Assembly: GCA_963668245.2 (NCBI GenBank)
Contig: OY764195.2
Location: 434,001 to 498,000 of the forward strand
Reading direction: 5' to 3'
DNA from: Anoxybacterium sp963668245
GTDB lineage: Bacteria; Bacillota; Clostridia; Peptostreptococcales; Anaerovoracaceae
DNA: 64,000 nt
The notes below the pieces were generated by a model. It had not been told where the DNA came from, did not search any database, and saw nothing but the letters and a program-made list of their open reading frames with translations. Made by a program: the position numbers and the translations under genes. This document shows positions 32,982 to 41,920 of this stretch, piece by piece (position 1 is the stretch's first letter; the number at the start of each line of letters is the position of its first letter).

Positions 32982-33922
32982 GACGGTTCCTCCTTTAATC
33001 CCTTGATTACTGTACGAAACTTACTCGTTTTTGAAATCTCATCGATATGCCTTTTCTCAATATTTCCAATGTAGTAAAATAAATATTGTTGTGCGATTCC
33101 GCCATAAGCCCCAAAGTGTTCCGCAGCAAAACGACTCATTTCTTTCAAATTTCCTTCTTCTATATGGTACCATTTATGCATCACTTTTTTGATCCATACA
33201 TCCAAAGGAAAGCTATCATATTTCCCTAGACCAAACAGCATGATGCAATTTGCAACTTTGGGTCCTACGCCATTTAATGCAAGGAGCATCTCATAGGCTT
33301 TCAGTCTTTCCGCTGACATCAATGTTTCTATATAAGAAGGTTCCTTTATCAGCTGCTTTGCTGTATGAATGATATATTTGCCTCGATAGCCTAGTCGGCA
33401 AAGATCAATTTCTTTTTCATTCAGTGAAGCCATAGCCTCTATAGTCGGAAAAGAATGATATGTTTTTCCTTGATATTCGCCAAGCACATTTCCGTATGCT
33501 GCACATATGCTCTCAATGCATTTTTTGATTCGTGGAATGTTGTTGTTTTGTGAAATAAGAAAGGATGCAATCGTCTCCCATAAATCCTGTTTCAGGATTC
33601 TCATTCCTCCACCATACGCAATTGCCGCTGCCATTACGTCATCGTCTTTTGCCAATAGTTTTTTTAGTCTTCCATAGTCCCTGTCAAGATCAAGATACCT
33701 TCTCCATTTCTGTTCAAACTCAGCTAGGCTCATTTGATAAAGAACCAGAATATCTTCTTTCGTTTCTATGTGGAGAATGCGACCTAACGCCACACCCACA
33801 TAACTTCCATCTTGCTTTCTTTCCCAACGAAAGCACTGACCATTATCGAAAGTATGGTCCAAGTCAAAATCATGCAATCCTTCTATATATACCGAATTAT
33901 TTTCTTCATAGACTTTCATCAC
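32975..33922 (-). CDS. ogg: 8-oxoguanine DNA glycosylase (OGG1 type)
   Basis: A base-excision repair enzyme that removes 8-oxoguanine and cuts the strand. The N-terminal domain has FDNGQCFRWERKQDG (25-39), and the HhH-GPD motif is LNGVGPKVANCIMLFGLGKYDSFPLDVW with catalytic K222 and D241, corresponding to K249 and D268 of human OGG1. The length of 315 matches the OGG1 group rather than AlkA. The start is GTG 33922 or ATG 33919. It overlaps the DUF554 gene by 7 bases. Confidence 0.92.
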   Translation of the reverse strand: MMKVYEENNSVYIEGLHDFDLDHTFDNGQCFRWERKQDGSYVGVALGRILHIETKEDILVLYQMSLAEFEQKWRRYLDLDRDYGRLKKLLAKDDDVMAAAIAYGGGMRILKQDLWETIASFLISQNNNIPRIKKCIESICAAYGNVLGEYQGKTYHSFPTIEAMASLNEKEIDLCRLGYRGKYIIHTAKQLIKEPSYIETLMSAERLKAYEMLLALNGVGPKVANCIMLFGLGKYDSFPLDVWIKKVMHKWYHIEEGNLKEMSRFAAEHFGAYGGIAQQYLFYYIGNIEKRHIDEISKTSKFRTVIKGLKEEPSC

Positions 33923-33953
33923 TCGCCTACTTTCCTACATACAATACTAATTG

Positions 33954-34760
33954 CTATCTTAAACCCTTGATGTCAATATCTACAAATTTAATATGGAATG
34001 CGGTCATGGTTTCAACACTTTCAGCTATTCTGTGCTGCAGCTCTCTGGCAATATCCATAATCCGATATCCAAAACAGCATATCACTGCAATATGGATCCC
34101 GATTCCATCCGCGCTATTGTCAATTGTGACTCTGGAAACCGAATCGATACCCGTTGTTGTTTCCCCCAGATGATATACGACATCCACAATCACTTTGTCT
34201 GAGATAGAGTATTCACCCATATAGCTATACGTGGGTCTAACCACAGTCTTCTCAGAAACAGAAGTTTTGCCACCTTTTCGCTTACGTATCATTCTCAGAG
34301 GATCTAAGAAATATCCTGAAAATTCACGTTTCAATTGAAATGTTGGGACAGGGATAATGTGTTTGCCAAGCTCGTGGCGTTGCATTCTTGCTGTTTCACG
34401 TTCTTCTGCTGTGGTAATATCCTCAATATGAATCAACCGTTCGGGTGAAGCTATGTCAATTCGTTCTGCAATACGATAAATCATTTTTTCGGATGTTCCT
34501 AAGATTAATATGCTATTGGGTTTCATTTCTTTTATTTTATCTGCCACTGCTAGGCGATGCTCTTCATCCGTAAACAGCGCAGTTTTAATGGCTGCAATCT
34601 TTGAACTCTGCCTTTTTGCAGAAATTCCTTCCATAATGGAGCTCCCATAAATAAATAAACCATCATCAATAATGCTGGCAATATTCATCGCTTTGCAAAG
34701 GTTCATCGCTTGATAACTTTTGCCAGTACCGCTTTTCCCTACAAGTCCATAGACCTTCAT
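33954..34760 (-). CDS. P-loop ATPase fused to an Asp23/Gls24-like domain
   Basis: The N-terminal half (1-150) is a P-loop NTPase with Walker A GLVGKSGTGKSYQ and an ILILGTSEKM strand. The C-terminal ~95 residues, from VVRPTYSYMGEYSISDKVIVDVVYHL to the end, have the Asp23/Gls24 (DUF322) pattern with TGIDSVSRVTIDN and IAVICCFGYRIMDIARELQHRIAESVETMT. Gls24 proteins are linked to the cell envelope and stress in Firmicutes; the ATPase fusion has no established role. The start follows GAGGTGTCAG. Confidence 0.82.
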   Translation of the reverse strand: MKVYGLVGKSGTGKSYQAMNLCKAMNIASIIDDGLFIYGSSIMEGISAKRQSSKIAAIKTALFTDEEHRLAVADKIKEMKPNSILILGTSEKMIYRIAERIDIASPERLIHIEDITTAEERETARMQRHELGKHIIPVPTFQLKREFSGYFLDPLRMIRKRKGGKTSVSEKTVVRPTYSYMGEYSISDKVIVDVVYHLGETTTGIDSVSRVTIDNSADGIGIHIAVICCFGYRIMDIARELQHRIAESVETMTAFHIKFVDIDIKGLR

Positions 34761-34789
34761 CTGACACCTCTAAATTTTTTTAAAAGATA

Positions 34790-34818
34790 TTGTTAAATTT
34801 ACGACCTTCTGTTATAAT
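34790..34818 (+). promoter_or_regulatory. Sigma-A promoter of the ferredoxin gene
   Basis: TTGTTA (34790-34795), a 17-base spacer, and a perfect TATAAT (34813-34818), about 42 bases before the ferredoxin ATG. TTGTTAA also equals one half of a Rex site, but the second half is poor. Confidence 0.85.
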
Positions 34819-34860
34819 GTAGCTACTTTGTTTATTTCACATTTTAAGGAGGATTTTATT

Positions 34861-35031
34861 ATGGCATATGTAATTAAAGATACTTGTATCAGCTGTGGCG
34901 CTTGTGAACCTGAATGTCCAACTGAAGCTATCTCTGCTGGCGATAGCCTATATGTGATCGACGCTGACAAATGCATCGACTGTGGCGCTTGCGCTAATGC
35001 ATGTCCTGTTGACGCTCCAGTAGAAGCGTAA
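34861..35031 (+). CDS. fdx: Clostridial-type 2[4Fe-4S] ferredoxin
   Basis: A 56-residue low-potential electron carrier. It has two CxxCxxCxxxC cluster motifs (C9, C12, C15, C19 and C38, C41, C44, C48) with internal twofold symmetry. The true start is ATG 34861, with AAGGAGG eight bases upstream; the open frame extends upstream without significance. It is monocistronic, with its own promoter and terminator. It is a likely electron donor to the 2-hydroxyacyl-CoA dehydratase activator and other anaerobic redox enzymes; this is an inference. Confidence 0.98.
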   Translation: MAYVIKDTCISCGACEPECPTEAISAGDSLYVIDADKCIDCGACANACPVDAPVEA

Positions 35032-35057
35032 AACAAGAATCATCAAAGAGAATGAAT

Positions 35058-35086
35058 AACCGTTTCAAACGAAACGGTTATTTTTT
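35058..35086 (+). terminator. Terminator of the ferredoxin gene
   Basis: AACCGTTTC and GAAACGGTT form a perfect 9-bp stem with an AAAC loop, followed by ATTTTTT. Confidence 0.93.
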
Positions 35087-35135
35087 ATCTCTTATTGAAT
35101 TAACCAAAATCTTTGCCTTCATTAAATGAAAAGGA

Positions 35136-35780
35136 TTATTCCTGGGCCTGCCTGTTTCTAGTAATGTAATATGCCAGTGAGTGCAAGCTATCGCTCAAGT
35201 GCACATTTTCAACTGCCACACCGTCACGAATATCTAAGTCCATCGGCGCGAAGTTCCAAATCCCTTTTACGCCACCATCACATAGCTTATCTACTACCTC
35301 TTGGGCACTATCTTTGTTTGTACAGATAATACCAATCTCTACTTTGTTTTCGGAAAGAAAGTTTTCTAAACTCTCATAATCCAAAACCTCTATATCGTTG
35401 ATACGAAGTCCAATCAGCTTTGGATTAACATCAAACATAGCACAAACCTTAAACCCAGACTTGTAATAATGTGTATAATTTGCAATTGCTTGCCCCAAAT
35501 TACCCGTCCCCACAATTACCATATTATATTCTTGATCCAGACCAAGAATAGAACTAATCTCATTAAACAAGCTTTGGATATTGTATCCGTAACCCTGTTG
35601 GCCAAAACCCCCAAAATTATTTAAGTCCTGTCTAATTTGGGACGCAGTATAACCAATCAAATTGCTAAGCTCATTTGATGAGATTCTATCTACGTTTTTG
35701 TTCTGAAGATCGGCTAAGTATCTTCTGTATCTTGGCAGCCTTTTAATAACCGCACTTGAAATTTTTGAGTGGTCTTTCAT
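35136..35780 (-). CDS. rex: Redox-sensing transcriptional repressor Rex
   Basis: A 214-residue dimeric repressor that senses NADH/NAD+ and controls fermentation genes. It has an N-terminal winged helix (ISSAVIKRLPRYRRYL, then SNELSNLIGYTASQIRQDLNNFGGFGQQGYGY) and a Rossmann NAD domain with VGTGNLGQAIANY. ATG 35780 is chosen because AAGGA lies seven bases upstream; the open frame starts nine codons earlier. It is convergent with the ferredoxin gene. Confidence 0.97.
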   Translation of the reverse strand: MKDHSKISSAVIKRLPRYRRYLADLQNKNVDRISSNELSNLIGYTASQIRQDLNNFGGFGQQGYGYNIQSLFNEISSILGLDQEYNMVIVGTGNLGQAIANYTHYYKSGFKVCAMFDVNPKLIGLRINDIEVLDYESLENFLSENKVEIGIICTNKDSAQEVVDKLCDGGVKGIWNFAPMDLDIRDGVAVENVHLSDSLHSLAYYITRNRQAQE

Positions 35781-35818
35781 GTTTTTTTCCTTATTCTCTG
35801 TAATCAATTTAATATACT

Positions 35819-35847
35819 ATTATAACACCTTTTTTCTCCCTATTCAA
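35819..35847 (-). promoter_or_regulatory. Sigma-A promoter of rex
   Basis: On the minus strand, TTGAAT (35847-35842), a 17-base spacer, then a perfect TATAAT (35824-35819), about 40 bases before the rex ATG. Confidence 0.85.
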
Positions 35848-35931
35848 TAGAAAATATGGAGAATTAAGGTTGTTGTATTCAATGCAAAACCAAAATCTTA
35901 CGCCCAGTAGGATTCTGTAAAATTGGTATGT

Positions 35932-35956
35932 AAAAACCCGCTTCTGCGGGCTTTTT
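35932..35956 (-). terminator. Terminator of acpP
   Basis: AAAAAGCCCGC, AGAA and GCGGGTTTTT on the minus strand give a compact GC stem with T-runs on both sides, 11 bases after the acpP stop. It can act in both directions. Confidence 0.93.
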
Positions 35957-35966
35957 AGGAAATATA

Positions 35967-36197
35967 TTAGTTCGTTTTTTCTTCTACGTATTTTACGATA
36001 TCTCCAACATTTTGGAATTTTTCAGCTTCTTCATCTGGAATTTCGATTTCAAACTCATCTTCGATTGCCATAATAATTTCTACCGCATCTAATGAATCCG
36101 CTTCTAAGTCCTTCATCAAGCTTGTTTCCAAAGCAACAGCTGATTCTTCCACACCAAGCTGTTCTACAATAATCTCTCTTATTTTTTCAAATGTCAT
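35967..36197 (-). CDS. acpP: Acyl carrier protein
   Basis: A 76-residue acidic carrier of fatty acid synthesis. The phosphopantetheine attachment site is S35 in ADSLDAVE. Helix patterns and length are standard. It stands alone rather than in a fab cluster, with its own terminator. Confidence 0.97.
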   Translation of the reverse strand: MTFEKIREIIVEQLGVEESAVALETSLMKDLEADSLDAVEIIMAIEDEFEIEIPDEEAEKFQNVGDIVKYVEEKTN

Positions 36198-36314
36198 GTT
36201 TTACCTCCATGTTTTAAGCAATATTTCTATTCAAGCTACAATTCTTCCAATGCTCACACCTATTATAAGTTACTATATTGAATACTGCAATAGCTTTTTA
36301 TTTTTTTTTTCGGA

Positions 36315-38300
36315 CTACTCATGAAGGTCAATCCAAGCATCATATGTTTCAGAAAGCAAATCCTTCAAACGGTTCAATTCACTCTGATGAGAGGTGCTTT
36401 TCAGCGGATTGCTATAGATTTCTTCTTTGCACATTTCCTCTTCAAAGAAGCGGATTTTTTCCTCTGTCTCCTTAATGAGTTCTTCTAGTCTGGTTTTTTC
36501 TCTCTCCATTCGTCTCTTCTTGGCCTGCTCTTCTTTGTCTAATCGACGAGCCTCCATGGACGAATAGTTTTGCTTCTCAGCAGCAATATTTATACCTCGT
36601 TCTTCTTTACCCTGCTGTGCATTTTGAGACGTTTTCTGACTCATTTCTTCCAGATAGCTTTTACCAGAGCCCAATGATTGTTTCTTTTCCACGTAATAGT
36701 CGTATCCTCCAAGAAAGTTGACAGCTCCATTTTCACCAAGTTCAATAATACGGGTTGGTACTCGGTTCAAAAAATATCGATCATGAGATACTACGATCAT
36801 TGTTCCAGGATATTCTACCAATGCAGTTTCAAACACTTCCTTTGAAGCAATATCCAAATGATTCGTTGGCTCGTCCAAAAGCAGCAGATTTGCTCCTGAG
36901 AGCATTAATTTTAACAGTGCCAGCCTTGCTTTTTCTCCTCCGCTTAAAGAGGAAACCGTCTGGAAAACGGTATCATTTTTAAACAGGAATCTGCCGAGAA
37001 GGCTTCTTACTTCCGTATCCGAATAAAGACGAAATGCATCATGCACCTCATCCATGACAGAGTTGCCAGTTCCCAGCAATTTTTGCTCCTGGTCATAATA
37101 CCCAAATTCCACATTATGTCCTAATTTTATTCTACCCTGGTCTGGTTCAAGAAGACCCATTATCATCTTCAGCAAAGTGGTTTTACCAATTCCATTTGGT
37201 CCAACCAAACAAATTCGTTCTCCCCGTTTAATATCAAGATCCACATTTTGAAAAAGCTGCCTTCTGGTATCACCCTGCCCAAAGCTTTTAGAAAGATTTT
37301 GTGTCATTAGGACATCATTTCCGCTCTGAAAGCTCTGACGAAACTGCAGCTTCATTTTTCCCAGAGACGCTTTTGGTTTTTCCAATCGCTCTACTTGTTC
37401 AAGTCGTTTTTCTCTAGATTGGGCTCTTTTGGCAAGTTTTTCAGTTCCGTGTTGCTTAAACCGACGAATAATTTCTTCTTGGCGTTGTATTTCCTTTTGT
37501 TGTGTTTCGTATTTTTTGATTTCGTCTGCTTCTTTCAGTCTTTTTTTCTCAGCATAGGCAGTATAATTTCCTTCATATGCTAATAATTTATGATTCTCAA
37601 TCTCAAAAATTCGATTCACAGTCTGATCCAAAAAATATCTGTCATGGGATATCACCACAATGGTTCCACTGTAACTTTTTAAGTACTGCTCTAACCATTT
37701 TAACGTTCCAATGTCCAAATGATTTGTAGGCTCATCCAGTAATAATAAATCTGGTTTTTTTAAGAGCAACGATGCCAGTGCCAGCCTCGTCCTCTCCCCT
37801 CCACTGAGTAAATGAATTGGCTTTTCAAATGACTCCTCTGTAAAAGCCATACTATTCAAAATTCCGTGGACTTCACTTTTATAGGTATATCCATTTCTAT
37901 TTTTATAGGTTTCCGTCAAATCATCAAATTGATGCAATAGTTTTGTTACATCATGCCCCTGGGCGGACTCCTCTGAAATTTTGTGTGAGAGTAATTCCAT
38001 GTCGTGTTCCATTTGGATTAATTCTTCAAAAATGCCCATCATCTCTTGATAAATTGTTTTATCCGACTGAAAATTATCGCTTTGTCTTAAATATCCAACA
38101 TTGGTATTCGACGCGACAAAAAAATCTCCTGAATCACAAGTAATCCTACCAGAAAGTATATTGAGAAGTGTTGATTTTCCAGCACCATTGGCACCGACAA
38201 TACCAATTCGATCGCCTTGATTGATATGAAAAGAAATCTGTTCAATAATCATATCAACACCGTATGTTTTTGTAATATTATTTGAAGATAAAATAATCAT
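36315..38300 (-). CDS. ABC-F family ATPase (YdiF/Uup-like)
   Basis: A 661-residue soluble protein with two ATP-binding cassettes and no membrane segments. Cassette 1 has GANGAGKST and LSGGERTRLALASLLL...LLLDEPTNHLD; cassette 2 has GPNGIGKTT and LSGGEKARLALLKLML...LLLDEPTNHLD. Between them is the charged, arginine-rich linker typical of ribosome-acting ABC-F proteins, and a coiled-coil C-terminal extension follows (about 565-661). It probably assists translation; an antibiotic-resistance role cannot be excluded but is not suggested by the context. Confidence 0.93.
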   Translation of the reverse strand: MIILSSNNITKTYGVDMIIEQISFHINQGDRIGIVGANGAGKSTLLNILSGRITCDSGDFFVASNTNVGYLRQSDNFQSDKTIYQEMMGIFEELIQMEHDMELLSHKISEESAQGHDVTKLLHQFDDLTETYKNRNGYTYKSEVHGILNSMAFTEESFEKPIHLLSGGERTRLALASLLLKKPDLLLLDEPTNHLDIGTLKWLEQYLKSYSGTIVVISHDRYFLDQTVNRIFEIENHKLLAYEGNYTAYAEKKRLKEADEIKKYETQQKEIQRQEEIIRRFKQHGTEKLAKRAQSREKRLEQVERLEKPKASLGKMKLQFRQSFQSGNDVLMTQNLSKSFGQGDTRRQLFQNVDLDIKRGERICLVGPNGIGKTTLLKMIMGLLEPDQGRIKLGHNVEFGYYDQEQKLLGTGNSVMDEVHDAFRLYSDTEVRSLLGRFLFKNDTVFQTVSSLSGGEKARLALLKLMLSGANLLLLDEPTNHLDIASKEVFETALVEYPGTMIVVSHDRYFLNRVPTRIIELGENGAVNFLGGYDYYVEKKQSLGSGKSYLEEMSQKTSQNAQQGKEERGINIAAEKQNYSSMEARRLDKEEQAKKRRMEREKTRLEELIKETEEKIRFFEEEMCKEEIYSNPLKSTSHQSELNRLKDLLSETYDAWIDLHE

Positions 38301-38343
38301 ATAATCCCTACTTACCTATCTTTTAAATTGAAAGTCTTGAATA

Positions 38344-39363
38344 TTATTCGAGGGGAAGGTTTGGATAAGCATCTAACCACAGATTATCCTGCATCCCCGC
38401 TTGATACTTATAATATGCGGCACAACCAATCATAGCAGCATTGTCTGTACATAGAATCGGTGATGGATAATATAATTCAATGCCCTTTTTTTTACAAGCA
38501 TCTGCAAGCATACTGCGAAGCAAACTGTTTGCCGCTACACCGCCAGCCAAAACAATTTTGTCTTTCCTCATTCTTTCGGCTGCCATCACTGCTTTTGCAA
38601 CAATCACTTCCATAACTGCCAATTGAAAGCTGGCAGCGGTATTGTTTATGCTGACTTCTTTTCCCTTCAGTTTCATGGAGTTCAGGTAATTGAGTACGCC
38701 AGTCTTAATTCCACTAAAACTAAAATCCAAGCTATCCTTTTCTAAATAAACTCTTTTAAATTCGACAGCATGGGGATTGCCACTCTTTGCGGCTTGATCG
38801 ATCAATGGCCCTCCTGGATACCCCAAACCCAATACTCTTGCAACCTTATCAAAGGCCTCTCCCGCAGCATCATCCCTAGTTCGACCAAGTACTTCATAGT
38901 GATTGTAATCTTTTACATCAACGATGTTTGTATGTCCTCCCGAAACCACTAATGCTAAGAAAGGCGGTTCCAGTTCTTTGTGTTCTATATAATTTGCACT
39001 GATATGTCCCTGAATATGATGAACACCTACCAGTGGAATCTTCCTAGCATAAGCGATTGCTTTTGCCGTTGCAAGACCAATCAGCAGTGCTCCTACAAGC
39101 CCCGGACCATGGGTCACACCAATCAAGTCAATATCTGAAAGACTTACATTTGCCTCTTGCAATGCGTTGTCGATGACGGTATTGATATTATCCAGATGAT
39201 GACGCGAAGCAATTTCTGGTACAACCCCACCAAACACTTGATGAACTTTTATTTGAGATGCAATGATATTAGACCGCACATCTCTTGGTCCCATTAAAAT
39301 TGCAGCTGAGGTTTCATCACAGCTTGATTCTATTCCTAATGTTATAAATTGTTTTTCTTTCAT
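38344..39363 (-). CDS. tsaD: tRNA N6-adenosine threonylcarbamoyltransferase TsaD
   Basis: It transfers the threonylcarbamoyl group to A37 of ANN-reading tRNAs with TsaB and TsaE. The 339-residue protein starts at ATG 39363 (GGAGC six bases upstream). It has the ASKHA-fold start LGIESSCDETSAAI, the metal-binding histidines H116 and H120 (HHIQGH), ALVVSGGHTN and DFSFSGIKTGV. It is the last gene of the tsaE-tsaB-rimI-tsaD cluster. Confidence 0.98.
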   Translation of the reverse strand: MKEKQFITLGIESSCDETSAAILMGPRDVRSNIIASQIKVHQVFGGVVPEIASRHHLDNINTVIDNALQEANVSLSDIDLIGVTHGPGLVGALLIGLATAKAIAYARKIPLVGVHHIQGHISANYIEHKELEPPFLALVVSGGHTNIVDVKDYNHYEVLGRTRDDAAGEAFDKVARVLGLGYPGGPLIDQAAKSGNPHAVEFKRVYLEKDSLDFSFSGIKTGVLNYLNSMKLKGKEVSINNTAASFQLAVMEVIVAKAVMAAERMRKDKIVLAGGVAANSLLRSMLADACKKKGIELYYPSPILCTDNAAMIGCAAYYKYQAGMQDNLWLDAYPNLPLE

Positions 39364-39383
39364 TTTTTGCTCCGTTTTCGGTT

Positions 39384-39827
39384 TTATTCCTGACGCCACA
39401 TGATAATCGCATCTTCATGATTGTCTTCATAGTAGTTTTTTCGACGACCCGCATCACGAAACCCGTATTTTTCATATAAAGATATCGCTCTGTGGTTAGA
39501 TGCTCTCACTTCAAGAGTGTGACTTTTGATTCCATCCCGAAGAGTATAATCCAGCAGCACTCCAACCAAAGCTTCTCCAATGCCTCTTCTACGAAAATCC
39601 GGATGAACAGCCACATTTGTAATATGACCTTCATCTACAATGCGCCAAAGTCCTGCATATCCAACCATTCGTTCTTCTAATTCTGCAACAACATATAGCG
39701 CCAAATGATTTTCATGAATTTCTTTTTCAAATGCTTCTTTGCTCCAAGGAACAGAAAAGCAAATCCGATCCATGTCAGCCATTGATTGAATATCTTTTTC
39801 CTCTGCTTGTCTGATTATTAAATCCAT
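39384..39827 (-). CDS. rimI: Ribosomal protein S18 alanine N-acetyltransferase RimI
   Basis: A 147-residue GNAT acetyltransferase. The acetyl-CoA loop is VHPDFRRRGIGEALV, followed by EVRASNHRAISLYEKYGF, typical of RimI. It starts on a base shared with the tsaB stop (TGATG) and lies between tsaB and tsaD, the usual Firmicutes arrangement. Confidence 0.95.
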   Translation of the reverse strand: MDLIIRQAEEKDIQSMADMDRICFSVPWSKEAFEKEIHENHLALYVVAELEERMVGYAGLWRIVDEGHITNVAVHPDFRRRGIGEALVGVLLDYTLRDGIKSHTLEVRASNHRAISLYEKYGFRDAGRRKNYYEDNHEDAIIMWRQE

Positions 39828-40573
39828 CAGGATTTTTCCTCCAGCTTTCTTTCTGCTTCTGCTTTTCTTAAATACACTGGTTTTATATCTAAATAATGGC
39901 TCTCTTTGCCCGAAAGAATGATTGTTTTGCCCATTTTTGCGATAGCAGAGGCTTTTTGAAACTGCTTTTCCTCTGGTGCAAAAACTAACTTCACAAACAT
40001 TTTTTCTTCTTTATTGACCCAATCCAGAAGTAGTTCTTTATAAGAATCCGCCCCATCTCCAAAAAAAACAAGACGATTTTCTTCCGTCTTGGAAATAGAA
40101 TCTTCCAGTTTCCTAAGATATTCTTCCAATTCATAGGCATCTGCTGTGACTATTTCAGTGACGGCTTTGGTTCCGTTCGCTTCGCTCTGCCATCGATAAG
40201 CCCCACCATACACTTGGCTTCTTCTTGCATCAAAAATTGGACAAATAATCCCTTGTTCCTCTTGGTTATCATAGAGAAAGGACTGGAGGGTAGGGACACC
40301 AACAACAGGGATACCCAATGCCTGTGACAAAGCTCTTGCAGATGAGACCCCGATTCTAATTCCAGTAAACGAACCTGGCCCTTCAGACACCGCCACATGG
40401 CTTATATCGTTTATTGACATTTTACTTTTTTTCAACACCAAGTCTGTTAGCGCCATTAAATTTTGTAAATGGTTCATCCGTTGTGATGAATACTCCAATA
40501 CCAACTCATCACGCTCATTGATTATCGCCACTGACGCCTCTGCCCCAGTGGTTTCAATTGCAAGTATATTCAT
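39827..40573 (-). CDS. tsaB: tRNA threonylcarbamoyladenosine protein TsaB
   Basis: The 248-residue ASKHA-fold partner of TsaD, needed for t6A formation. Hallmarks are MNILAIETTGAEASVAI, SEGPGSFTGIRIGVSSARALSQAL and VVGVPTL. It shares one base with rimI and follows tsaE by 21 bases. Confidence 0.97.
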   Translation of the reverse strand: MNILAIETTGAEASVAIINERDELVLEYSSQRMNHLQNLMALTDLVLKKSKMSINDISHVAVSEGPGSFTGIRIGVSSARALSQALGIPVVGVPTLQSFLYDNQEEQGIICPIFDARRSQVYGGAYRWQSEANGTKAVTEIVTADAYELEEYLRKLEDSISKTEENRLVFFGDGADSYKELLLDWVNKEEKMFVKLVFAPEEKQFQKASAIAKMGKTIILSGKESHYLDIKPVYLRKAEAERKLEEKS

Positions 40574-40594
40574 TCCTGTTCTCTTTTCTATTCT

Positions 40595-41029
40595 TTATTC
40601 TCTGTTGTGAGCAATATGATAAATCCGCTCTTCTTCTGATTTTCCGTATTCAATTCGAATCACAATACTTTCCTTTGGCAGTAATTCTTCAATTAAATCT
40701 GCCCATTCTATGACGCAAATACCACCACCAAAAAAGTATTCTTCATATCCTAACTCATACATCTCCTCAATATCCATGATGCGATATACATCAAAGTGAT
40801 AGAGCGGCAATCTACCATCGTGGTATTCTTGTACAATCGTAAAGGTGGGACTTGTAATCATTTCACTGATTCCAAGCCCCTCTGCTATTGCTTTTGTTAA
40901 TGTAGTCTTCCCTGTTCCCAAGTCGCCAATTAAAGCGACGATATCTCCAGGCATTAGCTTTTTTGCTAATTCCTGTCCAAAATTCTTTGTATCTTGTTCA
41001 TGACAAATTAGTCGATCCATTTTCCTCAT
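40595..41029 (-). CDS. tsaE: tRNA threonylcarbamoyladenosine ATPase TsaE
   Basis: A 144-residue P-loop ATPase with Walker A GDLGTGKT (35-42), TSPTFTIVQEY, and IEWADLIEELLP in the C-terminal part. It drives turnover of the TsaBD complex. The start is ATG 41029 or the in-frame ATG at 41020. Confidence 0.96.
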   Translation of the reverse strand: MRKMDRLICHEQDTKNFGQELAKKLMPGDIVALIGDLGTGKTTLTKAIAEGLGISEMITSPTFTIVQEYHDGRLPLYHFDVYRIMDIEEMYELGYEEYFFGGGICVIEWADLIEELLPKESIVIRIEYGKSEEERIYHIAHNRE

Positions 41030-41070
41030 CCTAGCAAGCTATTCTAAAGGAAAAGATAACTTGCATCACC

Positions 41071-41607
41071 TTATTTGTGCAAAAATTTTGCAATTGATTT
41101 ATACGTTAGGAATGTAACGATTGCATTCACTCCTGCTTTTAATAGGTTGTATGGCATAATAACAGTAAAGAGCATTGCTGCTACCGCAGATCTTGGCACT
41201 CCCAAGAAAATTGGTGTGATGAGCAAGTTCCATACCATCATTGAAGCTGTCATTACAATTGTACCACAAACCAGACCAATAATTGCACTTTTTCTGCTCT
41301 TATTCTTTCCATATATAAATCCGGCTATCAGGACAAACGCACCAGTTGCAACAAAATGCATGAAAAAGCCAATGATTCCATCTCCGCCAAGGATAAATGC
41401 CTGAATAAAGCTGACGATTGCGGTCAAGATTAATCCGGCAATTGGTCCAAAAACAAAGGTCCCAATAAAAATCGGAATGTCTGCTGGATCATATACCAAG
41501 AAAGGTGCTGGTGGATATGGGATTCTGATTAGCAACACCAGTACAACGGAAATAGCGGCAAGCATGCCCATTTTTGTGATTTTTGAAGTTCTTTCTGATC
41601 GGTTCAT
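41071..41607 (-). CDS. ribU: ECF transporter S component, riboflavin (RibU-like)
   Basis: A 178-residue protein with six hydrophobic segments, carrying the RibU-type pattern APFLVYDPADIPIFIGTFVFGPIAGL. As an S component it binds the vitamin and uses a shared ECF energising module encoded elsewhere. The assignment to riboflavin is firmly supported by the FMN riboswitch in its leader (41739-41855). Confidence 0.95.
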   Translation of the reverse strand: MNRSERTSKITKMGMLAAISVVLVLLIRIPYPPAPFLVYDPADIPIFIGTFVFGPIAGLILTAIVSFIQAFILGGDGIIGFFMHFVATGAFVLIAGFIYGKNKSRKSAIIGLVCGTIVMTASMMVWNLLITPIFLGVPRSAVAAMLFTVIMPYNLLKAGVNAIVTFLTYKSIAKFLHK

Positions 41608-41673
41608 TTCAAATTCCTCCCTTGTCTGCAGTTTTCTGCAAAACGATAATGATTTGGAATCTGTCAGGTCAAA

Positions 41674-41703
41674 TAAAAAAACCTTGAAATTGCTCCCAAG
41701 GCT
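41674..41703 (-). terminator. Riboswitch-linked intrinsic terminator
   Basis: On the minus strand CCTTG...CAAGG, followed by seven T, sits between the FMN aptamer and ribU. It is the expected expression platform: FMN binding would favour the terminator and shut off ribU. Confidence 0.85.
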
Positions 41704-41738
41704 TTCATCACATCATAGAAAAAGTTCCAATCCGTGTT

Positions 41739-41855
41739 TCTTTCATCCGGACTATACCGTCGGTATCGGAATCTAACCGATTCTGCCAATTGGCTCGCGG
41801 ACTCGTAGCTTTTGCTCATTACCGCCGGTGAGGAATCACACCTCGCCCTGAAACA
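41739..41855 (-). ncRNA. FMN riboswitch (RFN element)
   Basis: The minus strand shows the conserved RFN blocks in order: CAGGGCGAGGTGTGATTCCT, CACCGGCGGTAA, AGTCCGCGAGCC, GATTCCGATACCGACGGTAT and AGTCCGGATGAAAG. The ends TTTCA and TGAAA close the P1 stem. It senses FMN and controls the downstream ribU gene through the terminator at 41674-41703. Confidence 0.97.
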
Positions 41856-41920
41856 GATTTTGTAATCATATTATAATGTGTCCTACTGTGTTCTGTCAAA
41901 TCATATTCTCTTTTTTCATA

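Noticed and set aside
34790..34804. Rex operator over the ferredoxin promoter (TTGTTAA half site)
   Set aside because: Only the left half fits the known TTGTTAA-N4-TTAACAA pattern; the right half (TTTACGA) is too poor to call.
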